The notes: generated from the letters alone by a model not told the origin. 64,000 nucleotides of DNA from Vibrio sp. BS-M-Sm-2 (GCF_041504345.1 NZ_CP167895.1:1798001-1862000); one strand, 5' to 3'. Positions 16,526 through 24,973 are shown, counted from the first letter of the stretch. Translations and numbers: made by a program.

Positions 16526-17194
16526 TTAAACAGTCATTTCAACATTAAGAACTTGATTTCTTATTGTTGTGAACAAGCAACAACCTTTCACCTTGTATGA
16601 CAAAATAACTTCGTTATCGTTTGATTCAATTTGGAATCGGAATCTTGCTCCGCTAAAAAACTCCCCGAAAACATCGATGTTATTCTCGTTTTTATTAATT
16701 CCATATTTACGCAGCATTCGCATGTCAGCACTTAGCGCGTATCCTCTCGCTCTAAATTTTTTATCATCAACAGTTTGCATTGGAGATTCTTGTAGGCCAA
16801 ATTTCAAAGCGTGAAGCGTTTGAAACTCTATCCCAAATTCACTGCTTAAAATTGCAGGATCGGATAAGCTAAGATCATAGCCTTTAAACGCCCTATCCAT
16901 TGTGCCTTCAATGTATTCATGCTCGAATCCCAGACCACCAACTTCGACCATGTGCGCGATTACATTATATATTGCTCTTAAATATGTATTTTGGTCTAGG
17001 TCTAGGTCTAGGTCTAGGTCTTGATATACTCCCCAAATGAATGGGTCAAACGCGTTTGGTATTAGTGGTATGAAATGATCGTAAGTCTCTTTAAAGTTCG
17101 TCAATCTTTTAGTTGCAAAATCCGATTTCGTGTAAAATGTCATAAATCCTAACCACATTTTACGCTTTCGACTGACTCTCATTAACATGCTCAT
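16526..17194 (-). CDS. Family B protein, copy 1 (intact)
   Basis: A 222-residue protein of unknown function, apparently soluble. The frameshifted copy at 13540-13997 aligns from the internal MWLGFMTFYTKSDF (ATG at 17158) to ADMRMLRKYGI. The start at 17194 has a purine-rich GGAAGGATGAG upstream, so either start is possible. It carries a DLDLDLDLD tract made by a hexanucleotide repeat. The C-terminal 60 residues (FSGARFRFQIESNDNEVILS) exist only in this copy. Confidence 0.6.
   Translation of the reverse strand: MSMLMRVSRKRKMWLGFMTFYTKSDFATKRLTNFKETYDHFIPLIPNAFDPFIWGVYQDLDLDLDLDQNTYLRAIYNVIAHMVEVGGLGFEHEYIEGTMDRAFKGYDLSLSDPAILSSEFGIEFQTLHALKFGLQESPMQTVDDKKFRARGYALSADMRMLRKYGINKNENNIDVFGEFFSGARFRFQIESNDNEVILSYKVKGCCLFTTIRNQVLNVEMTV
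16993..17022. repeat. Hexanucleotide tandem repeat inside the family B gene
   Basis: GGTCTA is repeated four times and followed by GGTCTT, giving five 6-bp units that encode Asp-Leu repeats on the minus strand. Changes in unit number keep the frame, so it would alter protein length only. The frameshift of the paralogue lies at the same place in the protein. Confidence 0.9.
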
Positions 17195-17226
17195 TTATAA
17201 CTCATCCTTCCTCTCAAACACACCAC

Positions 17227-17361
17227 TTAAGATAAGCCGCAAATTAACAATGCAAGAGCTATAAACCAACCATCATTCATTTGCAGGTAGACACCCAGAG
17301 CGATATGGACCGCGACCAATAAATACGCTCCAATTCCTATCCAAATTAAATTTTGCTTCAC
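17227..17361 (-). CDS. Tiny membrane protein (44 residues, GTG start)
   Basis: A GTG at 17361 opens a 44-codon frame (VKQNLIWIGIGAYLLVAVHI, then QMNDGWFIALALLICGLS) ending at TAA 17227-17229. It predicts two hydrophobic helices separated by a short polar turn. It is the first small gene of the leftward array, 32 nt before family B copy 1. Its GTGA overlaps the stop of a short upstream frame ending RESVAR. Function unknown. Confidence 0.45.
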   Translation of the reverse strand: MKQNLIWIGIGAYLLVAVHIALGVYLQMNDGWFIALALLICGLS

Positions 17362-17363
17362 CG

Positions 17364-17580
17364 TGCTACGCTCTCTCGCATTTCTTTAACTTCTTTCTCG
17401 ATTGATAGAATCAATCAGCAAAAAACTCCCAATCACCAACGGTTACTTTATTCTTCGATTTAAACTGATTGATAATGTAATTTCCTCAGAACTGGATGCA
17501 CCATGTATTTTCATTTTTCCCAAACATGACGAAGTAAAGTTAACCGTTGTTCTGATGGTATTTAAGGCCCTCCACCACAG
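17364..17580 (-). pseudogene. Degenerate gene remnant at the start of the array
   Basis: The minus strand holds broken protein-like pieces (KVTVGDWEFFAD in one frame, then KEVKEMRESVAR in another, ending at the TGA that overlaps the tiny membrane gene). No single frame joins them and no family is recognised. It lies between the chemoreceptor stop and the array. Confidence 0.3.
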
Positions 17581-18666
17581 CTAACTTGCGATAATGTCCC
17601 CCATTAAAAAATCGATTTGCATGACAACTTGTTCGCTTGCGTCTTCCATGTTTCTTATTGCAGCAACCATACCAGGCATATTCCCAGATTTTGCTTCCTT
17701 CAATGCCTCACGTCCATTGTTATGCACATCTTTATGCGGCTCCTCAAGCAATACATAGCTCCTAAAATGACTGTAAGCTTTACCATCACCTCGATAATAC
17801 CATTGACCTAAGCGACATTCTGAGTGGCTATTAACTGCGTCACCAAACGTCCCGCTTTGTAGCAAACGATAGATGTTATTCTTCCAGATAGCATGGTCGA
17901 GCTTTACTGTATCTAGGAAAGCTCGAGTCGATGCTATATGGATCACAGATTTCATATGCTCCGATTTTTTGACCACCTCGTTCACGATAACTCCAATTTG
18001 AGCCGAGGACGTAGAAACCTCTTCTGCGCAAACTTGGTTCTCATTGATAGAAGCTTTAATTGCACTCACTTCCGTTAACACTTTGTTCACTAATGAATCG
18101 ATTTGCTCACTCGCTTCGCTCGCCTTACTTGCGAGATTTCTTACTTCGTCGGCAACTACAGCAAACCCACGCCCAACCTCTCCTGCTCGCGCCGCCTCAA
18201 TCGCTGCGTTGAGCGCTAACAAATTAGTCTGGTCTGAAATTTCTTGAATAGTAGACACTAGGTGAGATATAGAAGTAGCAGTGTTGTCTAGTATTGCTAC
18301 ATGTTCAATACTCAAGGAGGCTTGAGAGCTGATCTTAACCGCTCGGCTATCAAGGCGCCCCAACGCCAAATGCGTTTGCTTAAACATCTCATCAAGCGAC
18401 CGTAATTCTTGATTTTCACGTGCCATAGATTGGGCACTTTCAGCCATCTCAGTTCGAATAGTTTGAAGCATATTCCCACCTTTCAAACTGCTCAGCATTA
18501 ATTCATCACTATTTTGATGATTTCGTTGTGCATAATGCATATCCCGCGAAGTATCTGAAAGCTGCCTCTCAAGCTCAGCAATGTCAGTTTGATATTTTTG
18601 CGTGAGCTCCGTTAATTGTCGTTTTAATGTCTCATTTTCGCTTTTAACTCGTTGCCACTTAAACAT
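17581..18666 (-). CDS. Soluble chemoreceptor with C-terminal CZB zinc-binding domain
   Basis: A 361-residue methyl-accepting protein with no membrane segment. It has an N-terminal coiled coil (residues 1-60), a short MCP signalling domain with the hairpin tip around EISDQTNLLALNAAIEAARA (about 145-165), and a C-terminal CZB domain with LDHAIWKNNIYRL, CRLGQWYYRGDG and EEPHKDVHNNG, giving the conserved Cys and three His zinc ligands. CZB receptors sense zinc or oxidants such as hypochlorite in the cytoplasm. Relatives are about 360-390 residues. It stands alone at the edge of the small-gene array. Confidence 0.88.
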   Translation of the reverse strand: MFKWQRVKSENETLKRQLTELTQKYQTDIAELERQLSDTSRDMHYAQRNHQNSDELMLSSLKGGNMLQTIRTEMAESAQSMARENQELRSLDEMFKQTHLALGRLDSRAVKISSQASLSIEHVAILDNTATSISHLVSTIQEISDQTNLLALNAAIEAARAGEVGRGFAVVADEVRNLASKASEASEQIDSLVNKVLTEVSAIKASINENQVCAEEVSTSSAQIGVIVNEVVKKSEHMKSVIHIASTRAFLDTVKLDHAIWKNNIYRLLQSGTFGDAVNSHSECRLGQWYYRGDGKAYSHFRSYVLLEEPHKDVHNNGREALKEAKSGNMPGMVAAIRNMEDASEQVVMQIDFLMGDIIAS

Positions 18667-18798
18667 ACACTTACCTCAAAATATAAACAGCTCTATATGT
18701 AATTTTAATAATTCCCATCATCACTCATGCAACCTCAGTTAAATATGGTCATTGTTCAACGTAATATTGACATCGAGAATAAGACGGGCGTTGAATAA

Positions 18799-19026
18799 TC
18801 ACAACTTTCGAACCTGAGAAATAATATTAAAAAACTCTTCTTTCAATTTTAATTGGTAAGGTTTAATTTGTTCTTTTATATCTACAACTGAATTAATGGA
18901 AATTATTTCTTCAATTGACTGTAATAGCGTCTCATTGATATTTTGAACATCAAGCTGCTCAAATAATGGTAAGCACTTTTTAGGGAGTTTCACTTTTACT
19001 TCATTGTAGATCAAAGAATAATCCAA
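18799..19026 (-). CDS. Small helical protein, unknown
   Basis: A 75-residue, acidic/basic mixed helical protein (PKKCLPLFEQLDVQNINETL, SVVDIKEQIKPYQLKLKEEF). Its ATG lies 16 nt inside the end of the upstream frame at 19011-19238, so the pair is coupled. No family recognised. Confidence 0.4.
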   Translation of the reverse strand: MDYSLIYNEVKVKLPKKCLPLFEQLDVQNINETLLQSIEEIISINSVVDIKEQIKPYQLKLKEEFFNIISQVRKL

Positions 19027-19238
19027 TCTTTTTTGATTTGATTGATACGAAAAAATTCATCTTGTGAACATGCAAAATCCTCCACATAAGCGCAAACATA
19101 CTTGTCGAATTTAACTTCTAACTCATCAAGTGATATTTCTATTTTACTTTTAGTTAAAACTCTATTTAGCCATAAAATAGCCCGACTGATAACGACACTT
19201 GCAGGTAGCACATAACTCATCGCTTGAATAGCATTCAT
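19011..19238 (-). CDS. Small protein, unknown, coupled to the next
   Basis: A 75-residue protein with a hydrophobic N-terminus (SYVLPASVVISRAILWL, possible membrane anchor) and an acidic C-terminus (ELEVKFDKYVCAYVEDF). It overlaps the downstream gene by 16 nt. No family recognised. Confidence 0.4.
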   Translation of the reverse strand: MNAIQAMSYVLPASVVISRAILWLNRVLTKSKIEISLDELEVKFDKYVCAYVEDFACSQDEFFRINQIKKDWIIL

Positions 19239-19303
19239 AACTCACTCCCTTATAAGCCACTAATAACGATAGTATTTATCATTACAGCAGACACCTTAGT
19301 TGT

Positions 19304-19530
19304 TTATTTCAATTTCCACTTTAGTTTCATTTCACAAATACTGTATCGATAGTAATCAATCGCACGCTCTCGTCCTGTTTCAAGATTATATTCATCGACA
19401 CAATCTAGAAACAAGTTAGAATTTTTTCATTACAGACTTCACAGTAAATCAGTTTGTTGGGTTCTAAGCATTTCATTACTTCACCATTACTAATCAAACT
19501 CATACGACCATAATTTAAGATATGCACCAT
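19304..19530 (-). pseudogene. Broken small gene with a CxxC pair
   Basis: From ATG 19530 the frame reads MVHILNYGRMSLISNGEVMK and PNKLIYCEVCNEKILTCF, then stops. After a shift at the T6 run 19422-19427 (A6 on the coding strand) it continues LFLDCVDEYNLETGRERAID and ends EMKLKWKLK at 19304. The joined product would be about 75 residues with one CxxC motif. The neighbouring small genes are intact, so this may be a sequencing or slippage lesion. Family unknown. Confidence 0.4.
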
Positions 19531-19667
19531 CTCATTAACACATACTTTCTCCCAAACACTTTATATACAAACCCTTTCAAACAGCAACATTGAAAATATA
19601 CAAAACAAACTGACATAAACGCGTTTAATAATAGAGTATTCGTTAAATCGAACAAGATTATAAGTTT

Positions 19668-21524
19668 TTATTTACCTTTAAAGAAACCCAGTCGCTCTTC
19701 TATTTTGTTCAAAAGAACTGTTGTTTCAAAACATGAATTGTCAGCGTCATCAAAAATACGAAGAGTGTTTGAAATAATATCATTTATTTTCGTAACTTGT
19801 TCTGACATATCCAGAGTCACTGCAGACTGCTCATTAGATGCAGTAACCACTATAGAGTTCATATCAGAAATATTATCAATTTGTGTCGAAATATCATTGA
19901 AAGCCATACTTAGGTCAACAAATGTTGCGTCAAATTTCTTTATAAGATGTACATTACTGAACATAAATTCACTCGCTGATTGAGATTTATCTTGAAGCTT
20001 GTCAATAACCTCCCGGATAGTTTGTGTTGACTCCTGTGTGCGTTGCGCCAACGCCCTTACCTCATCAGCCACCACAGCAAAACCTCTCCCTTGTTCACCA
20101 GCTCTAGCTGCCTCAATAGCGGCATTTAGAGCGAGAAGATTGGTTTGCTCAGAGACCGAACTTATCATGTCCAAAACAGTACTAATTTCTTCAGAGTAGC
20201 CTTTTAACTGACCAACTACCTTTGACGTTTCTGTAATAGATAAGCTGACGCTTTTTGACACTGACTCCGCTTGAGCTAATGTACTGGCCCCCAGAGATAC
20301 TACAGACAATGTCTCATTAACTATGTTTTCAACGGAAGATGAACTTCGAGCCACTTCTTCAGCGGTAGCATTCAGTTCCGTAGCTGCTGTCGCAACTTGT
20401 TCAACCGTTAACAAGTCAGCATTCACATCCTTTACTACATTACTGATGGTTTCTGACATTGCACTTTGTTTACCTATCAACACTTGTAAATATTCATTTG
20501 AATCTTTAGCCGCGCTCCCTACATGACGTGACATAACATCTAATGATTTGGAGATTTTATCAATTTCATTCTTACTAGATTGAATCTCGAATGACACGAA
20601 CCGTCCTGTAGACATACGTTCAAGAGCGTTGACTAACGCAGGCAAAGGACATAACTCTTGCTTGAGTATCCTCCCTATCGCTATTCCCCCTATAAAATTA
20701 CACAACAAAACAACCCCACAAATAGCCATTAGCACTTCTGTCATACTAGCGATTGATTCTGTTTGTGATACAAATGTATACATGTCAAACTGTTTGCTTA
20801 AAGTCTGTTTTAATGCAAAAAAAGAAATATCTTCAGTATTTTTATAATAGATGGGTTCATTATATTGAAGCTCTTTAAACATTGGCCGCACATCAAAAAT
20901 GTTTTCTGTCATCCACTCTTGATCAAAAGCAGCAACAACGATTCCTTTTTTTGTAGTAATAGCGTAAAGCCCAAAGTCATTCCCCATAACGTACTTACCT
21001 AGGTCGATATCCATCGCAAGTACACCTATTAGTTCCTTATTACGAACAATAGATGCAGAAACGCTAATGATAAAATCACCAGACAAGTTTTTCATAGGTT
21101 CCGTCATGTTAAATTTTTTATTTTGAGTTGCAATCGGCATAAACCAATCTTTATTCAATTTTTTAGCATTATAGTTATCCACCCATCCCCCTTCTTGAGC
21201 AGATATAGTCTCACCCCCTACCTTTGCGGCATAAACATCTACAACAAAATCGAAGCTTTCAGTAGCACCTTTAAAGGCATCTAGCATATCAAGTTCTGTT
21301 TGATGCTCATCAAAGAGCACAACATCTGACATGGCAACTACGATACTTTTGAGTCGCTTAATTGACGTATTGTAATTGGTATTAATGGCCTCTACATTTC
21401 GTGAAGCACTTACTATTGCTCCTTTTTCTCGATGGTTATTTAATACAATATAAATAGTTGTCATCGTTAACGCGACGACAAGCAATGACACCATTGCATA
21501 AATTTTATATATTTTACTTAACAC
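19668..21524 (-). CDS. Transmembrane chemoreceptor with dCache sensor domain
   Basis: A 618-residue methyl-accepting chemotaxis protein. It has an N-terminal membrane helix (about 9-29), a periplasmic double-Cache sensor (30-265) with DWFMPIATQNKKFNMTEPMK and GVLAMDIDLGKYV, a second helix (270-292), a HAMP linker (about 293-345) and a signalling domain with EQTNLLALNAAIEAARAGEQ at the hairpin tip. The layout matches Vibrio amino-acid or organic-acid sensing receptors, but the ligand cannot be read. It is AT-rich compared with the core genes, is transcribed away from the ibr-like operon, and begins 174 nt before the 21698-21720 palindrome. Confidence 0.88.
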   Translation of the reverse strand: MLSKIYKIYAMVSLLVVALTMTTIYIVLNNHREKGAIVSASRNVEAINTNYNTSIKRLKSIVVAMSDVVLFDEHQTELDMLDAFKGATESFDFVVDVYAAKVGGETISAQEGGWVDNYNAKKLNKDWFMPIATQNKKFNMTEPMKNLSGDFIISVSASIVRNKELIGVLAMDIDLGKYVMGNDFGLYAITTKKGIVVAAFDQEWMTENIFDVRPMFKELQYNEPIYYKNTEDISFFALKQTLSKQFDMYTFVSQTESIASMTEVLMAICGVVLLCNFIGGIAIGRILKQELCPLPALVNALERMSTGRFVSFEIQSSKNEIDKISKSLDVMSRHVGSAAKDSNEYLQVLIGKQSAMSETISNVVKDVNADLLTVEQVATAATELNATAEEVARSSSSVENIVNETLSVVSLGASTLAQAESVSKSVSLSITETSKVVGQLKGYSEEISTVLDMISSVSEQTNLLALNAAIEAARAGEQGRGFAVVADEVRALAQRTQESTQTIREVIDKLQDKSQSASEFMFSNVHLIKKFDATFVDLSMAFNDISTQIDNISDMNSIVVTASNEQSAVTLDMSEQVTKINDIISNTLRIFDDADNSCFETTVLLNKIEERLGFFKGK

Positions 21525-21697
21525 ATTATTTCCCTAAACGAGGTCACAACTATTACTAGAAAGCGGTTGATGTTTTCTTATTTACAGGATAAAAAATATC
21601 AGCCATTTCGAAAGCATGATAATTTCATTGCTCTTATCAAAGCAGTAGGCAAACTCAAACGACACACGTCAACGTTTGAATTTGGCACTATCCAAAT

Positions 21698-21720
21698 TAT
21701 GAAAAAACCGTTTTTTCATA
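21698..21720. repeat. Perfect 23-bp palindrome between receptor and ibr-like operon
   Basis: TATGAAAAAAC, C, GTTTTTTCATA are perfect 11-bp arms around one base. The stem is AT-rich with no useful loop, so a protein-binding site (operator or recombinase site) fits better than a terminator. It lies just past the stop of the ParB-like gene. Confidence 0.6.
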
Positions 21721-21751
21721 CTAAAGCATTAACTACAAATAATTATTGGTG

Positions 21752-22381
21752 TTATTCCCATGCAGTAGAAAATGCATTATTTTTGAACGCCGCGGCCAGC
21801 CCAGTAACTTGCTGCATACGCAATACCTCATCATTATCCATACCAAGCTCACACCCAATATCTTCATTGCTCCAATCAAGTTCCCTTAATTTCATGACCA
21901 ATTGTGATGTTAGCTCGACCTGGTGCGCCCCTCTGGCCATATTGTGTCGTACTGAAGATGAAATCCTTTCATCTAATGTTTTATTTAAAACAACCACTGG
22001 CATATATCCACTTAAGGAATCATAAACGTCGCTCTTCTTTTTTATTATTTGACTACGATGATAACCGTCGATAATAACCAAGTTCTTATTATCAACACGA
22101 TGTCCGACAACAATAGGCATTGTTAGTCCATCCTTTTGTATAGAGTGATGAAGTAGTCTGAACTCTGGCGGAGCTACTTTATTTGGGTTATAATCGTTGT
22201 CGATAACATCTTGTACATTTATTAATTGAACATTTAATACTGGATGTCGAAAAGGAACAAGTTCGAAGGCAAGTTCCGAAAGAAAGTTAAATAAACTAAC
22301 TTTATCTTCCAAAGGTAGTGACTCAGCATCATAAATCCCCAAAGCAGAAAGCACTCGATTTCGCTCAAAGTTCTTACTCAC
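21752..22381 (-). CDS. ParB-like protein, IbrB type
   Basis: A 209-residue protein with a ParB/sulfiredoxin fold. It shows DVIDNDYNPNKVAPPEFRLL, HHSIQKDGLTMPIVVGHR, the nucleotide-binding IIDGYHRSQI motif and SVRHNMARGAHQVELTSQL, followed by a helix-turn-helix (LDWSNEDIGCELGMDNDEVL). The GTG start overlaps the end of the PAPS-reductase-like gene by 8 nt (GTGAGTAA), so the two are strictly coupled. In E. coli the IbrA/IbrB pair of this composition switches on eib surface-protein genes from a prophage; the biochemical activity is not settled. By analogy this is its IbrB partner. A CTPase/DNA-clamp role as in true ParB is possible but not shown. Confidence 0.75.
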   Translation of the reverse strand: MSKNFERNRVLSALGIYDAESLPLEDKVSLFNFLSELAFELVPFRHPVLNVQLINVQDVIDNDYNPNKVAPPEFRLLHHSIQKDGLTMPIVVGHRVDNKNLVIIDGYHRSQIIKKKSDVYDSLSGYMPVVVLNKTLDERISSSVRHNMARGAHQVELTSQLVMKLRELDWSNEDIGCELGMDNDEVLRMQQVTGLAAAFKNNAFSTAWE

Positions 22382-23615
22382 AATAATGTCCTTGACTTAG
22401 ATATTGGCTGTATAAATCCACATACTGCTGTGTTAATTTTTTATTTTGCCCAAAAGAAAGCCCTCGACACCAATAGTCATTTTTGATCAAAACCTTACAG
22501 ATACGCCTCCAACTAGGGACTCGTTTCTGCGCTTCCAGCTTTTTATCTGCACAATCAGGAATTTTCGTAATTCCTTGTGACTTCCCGTGTTTCCGCCACC
22601 AGGATAAAAACTGGAAAATCCTTTTTCTATAGTGCGCCGCTAGATGAGGAGGCATGCTCTTAAGCAAATATTTACTGTATTGCCGGTAGCTGTAACCAGA
22701 AGGAAGTTTGAATGTATAGTAGCCTAAAATGCGCCCTTGCTTTCTACAATAACGAGCACCAAAATTGCACCCTTCAACACGTTCAACAAGTTTCCGCCAA
22801 ACATCAGGCTCCAAGATTTGGTACAGCCAAAGCCCTTTACGTTGATCATCACCAAATGGTTGACACAATCGTTGTTGAGACAAAGGCACCCCTGCGAGAA
22901 ACATCAGATCGTAGATGCGATTGTAATCCCACTTAAATTTTCCATTCGCAACCCAAATATCTTCAGTTCGCCAGTCATAAATGGGGTAAATCTTATAGAG
23001 CACCTCATTGACTTCTGTAGTCCATCGCAACCCTTTAAAACAACGCTTTTTGCTATTTTTTATCGTTTGATAACGGTGTAAAGATTCATCAGATCGAATA
23101 GCGACTAGACACGCGCAAGGCGCCCCCTTTTGTTTTTGATACCATAATCCAAACTCGTCAACAAATTCTTCAAATTCCATGCCTAAGCGGAAAAATGGGA
23201 AAAATCTAACGTCGCTAATTACAGACCCATGTTTTGGTAGAGGGCGCAACCATTTGTGATGCAATTCAGGTTGCCAACACATCCATTTAGGTTGGAATTG
23301 AGAAACCGCATTACGTAAACTCAATGGAAGGCAAACCCAGTAAGCATTCACCTCCTCTCGTTCAACCATTCTATGTATGAAGTCAATGGTATGATGATAT
23401 TGAGCTTCCAAGTCGACGATCAACACATCAACCGGAAGTTTCCCCATAGCTCGAGCTTCTTCAATAAATAAATGCAACAGAACAGCAGAATCCTTACCTC
23501 CAGAAAAAGCCACGTATGAATAAGGAAAATGAGTCAACACATAACGACATCGTTCACGTGCGGCACGACAAACATTAATGGCAAGACTTCGCTTGTTTTT
23601 TGAGTAAATTTTCAT
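22374..23615 (-). CDS. PAPS-reductase-like PP-loop protein, IbrA type (DUF3440)
   Basis: A 413-residue adenine-nucleotide alpha-hydrolase. The PP-loop SGGKDS is at residues 38-43 (YSYVAFSGGKDSAVLLHLF); VLIVDLEAQYHHTIDFI and CACLVAIRSDESLHRY match PAPS reductase and IbrA/DUF3440 proteins, and IYPIYDWRTEDIWV is typical of the same family. The ATG at 23615 follows GCGGAGCTGTAAA, a good ribosome site, and is preferred to the in-frame start at 23675. Sulfate assimilation enzymes are about 250 residues and lack the long C-terminal half, so assimilation is unlikely. DndC/SspD phosphorothioation proteins are distant relatives. It is translated together with the ParB-like gene. Confidence 0.8.
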   Translation of the reverse strand: MKIYSKNKRSLAINVCRAARERCRYVLTHFPYSYVAFSGGKDSAVLLHLFIEEARAMGKLPVDVLIVDLEAQYHHTIDFIHRMVEREEVNAYWVCLPLSLRNAVSQFQPKWMCWQPELHHKWLRPLPKHGSVISDVRFFPFFRLGMEFEEFVDEFGLWYQKQKGAPCACLVAIRSDESLHRYQTIKNSKKRCFKGLRWTTEVNEVLYKIYPIYDWRTEDIWVANGKFKWDYNRIYDLMFLAGVPLSQQRLCQPFGDDQRKGLWLYQILEPDVWRKLVERVEGCNFGARYCRKQGRILGYYTFKLPSGYSYRQYSKYLLKSMPPHLAAHYRKRIFQFLSWWRKHGKSQGITKIPDCADKKLEAQKRVPSWRRICKVLIKNDYWCRGLSFGQNKKLTQQYVDLYSQYLSQGHYCE

Positions 23616-23646
23616 TTTACAGCTCCGCACGACCACAGAATAAATA

Positions 23647-24150
23647 TCAGTTTTTAAAGCATTTTTGATTATCAACCAGAGTCATTAGTTGTTCTTTTAT
23701 GGGATGCATGCTCTCTTTAAATAAAGGGAGATGAGTTCCTAAACTCAATGAATAATCCAATTCTGTCATAGCTTTATTTAGTTCATTAGTTAAATAATAA
23801 AAGTTTGTCGACTTGGTTATTTTAGGTAACGCTTCTTTAAGTACCTGTAAACTACAATGAGTATTAATAATCATTTCTAAAGAAGGCAAAGGCAGAACTA
23901 AAGCTCCTTTTGTTTGTAAGTCAGCCAAAAAAGAGAGACATCCTCTACAAAGCACAAGTTTAGCATCAGTAGTGCCAATAAATACAATGTCATTAGTACC
24001 TTTACACAAGTCACATTGCTTTATTTTCTTAATATCTAAAATACCCATTTTAATTCTCAATAGTAAAACAAACCACACAGCCAAATATATTTTTCGGCTA
24101 ATGAACAACTTAAATTCAGCATCGCCATATAAGCGTCCTTGAATCACCAT
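23647..24150 (-). CDS. Zinc-ribbon protein, unknown
   Basis: A 167-residue protein from the ATG at 24150, which overlaps the stop of the upstream gene (ATGGTGA). A start at 24048 giving 133 residues is also possible. Residues 45-75 hold CDLCKGTNDIVF and LVLCRGCLSFLADL, a CxxC...CxxC zinc knuckle like that of ClpX or HNH-type proteins. The N-terminal part has a hydrophobic run (YLAVWFVLLLRIKMG); the C-terminal half is helical. It ends 31 nt before the PAPS-reductase-like gene. No family recognised. Confidence 0.55.
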   Translation of the reverse strand: MVIQGRLYGDAEFKLFISRKIYLAVWFVLLLRIKMGILDIKKIKQCDLCKGTNDIVFIGTTDAKLVLCRGCLSFLADLQTKGALVLPLPSLEMIINTHCSLQVLKEALPKITKSTNFYYLTNELNKAMTELDYSLSLGTHLPLFKESMHPIKEQLMTLVDNQKCFKN

Positions 24151-24458
24151 TGTTGATTTCTGTTGTATCGCATCCAAGTAAAATTAACATACCCATACTT
24201 TTCACAGTCAAGTTCAAGAAACAAGCGTCCAAAAAACGCCTCTATTAATAAGGAAGAAATTGAGCTCAAATTTAGTCCTAAATAAAGCAGCAACGCACAC
24301 GTTAAAAGCTTATTTTCGTCTTCTAAAATATTTGTATTACATTCCAACATATGGCCAATCATTGCCAGCACCGAAATCTTAGATTTTCCGTTTTTAGAAT
24401 AACGCTCCCAAACTAATACATCGAACATATCAGCTACAAGCACAATAATTTTATCCAC
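24144..24458 (-). CDS. Small hydrophobic protein, unknown (GTG start)
   Basis: A 104-residue protein starting with GTG at 24458, preceded by AAAGGAAAG. It has a hydrophobic centre (LLTCALLLYLGLNLSSISSL) and ends MRYNRNQQW. Its stop overlaps the start of the zinc-ribbon gene. Co-transcribed with the recombinase-ibr set; function unknown. Confidence 0.5.
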   Translation of the reverse strand: MDKIIVLVADMFDVLVWERYSKNGKSKISVLAMIGHMLECNTNILEDENKLLTCALLLYLGLNLSSISSLLIEAFFGRLFLELDCEKYGYVNFTWMRYNRNQQW

Positions 24459-24540
24459 CTTTCCTTTATCCTAATCTTTAGCATGATTAGTGTAATAGTG
24501 AAAAATATTTCCTGATTGAGTTAGGTACAATAAAATCCAT

Positions 24541-24942
24541 CTATGCCGTGACTTCAAAGGTAAAGTTATTGGATAACGATAAAGACAACAGCACACATTG
24601 AGAGCTTGCGGATGAGGAGTGAAACGTTATGTTCAATACAACATTGCGAAGCAAACAATAATCTATCTCAAGTTCAATTAATTCTAAGTGCTCCTGCCTT
24701 AAAACATCCGCAGCCCTGTGAACTAAAAAGTGTCCATTTTTTTTGGGGAAAAAAGCAAAAGCCTTACTCAGTTTAACCGTCACGAGATGAAACTCAGCGT
24801 CATACGAAAGGTGCGTTAGCCGTAATTCTTCAACTTTTTTAATGGGAGCACCAACTAAAGAAAAACCTTCATCAACTTGATAATTCAAGTCGCCTCGGAT
24901 GACCAAGTTGGGAAACAGTTTGACTTCGACTTCACTATTCAT
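24541..24942 (-). CDS. Unknown 133-residue protein of the recombinase-ibr set
   Basis: A mainly beta-predicted protein (VEVKLFPNLVIRGDLNYQVD, LTHLSYDAEFHLVTVKLSKA, and a Ser-rich end) with no recognised family. It follows the recombinase gene by 230 nt and precedes the hydrophobic small gene by 82 nt, same strand. Confidence 0.5.
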   Translation of the reverse strand: MNSEVEVKLFPNLVIRGDLNYQVDEGFSLVGAPIKKVEELRLTHLSYDAEFHLVTVKLSKAFAFFPKKNGHFLVHRAADVLRQEHLELIELEIDYCLLRNVVLNITFHSSSASSQCVLLSLSLSNNFTFEVTA

Positions 24943-24973
24943 AAGAGCTCAAAATTTGACAAAAACGTTCCTA

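Noticed and set aside
12786..17361. Superintegron cassette array
   Set aside because: The many small genes on one strand suggested cassettes, but no recurring attC-like repeats were seen between them and several neighbours overlap, which cassettes do not.
21567..22025. A plus-strand 152-residue reading frame
   Set aside because: Its right half is antisense to the well-supported ParB-like gene and the peptide has no family features; most likely a shadow frame.
22374..23615. Sulfate-assimilation PAPS reductase (CysH)
   Set aside because: The protein is far longer than CysH, carries the IbrA/DUF3440 pattern and is coupled to a ParB-like gene, not to cysJI.
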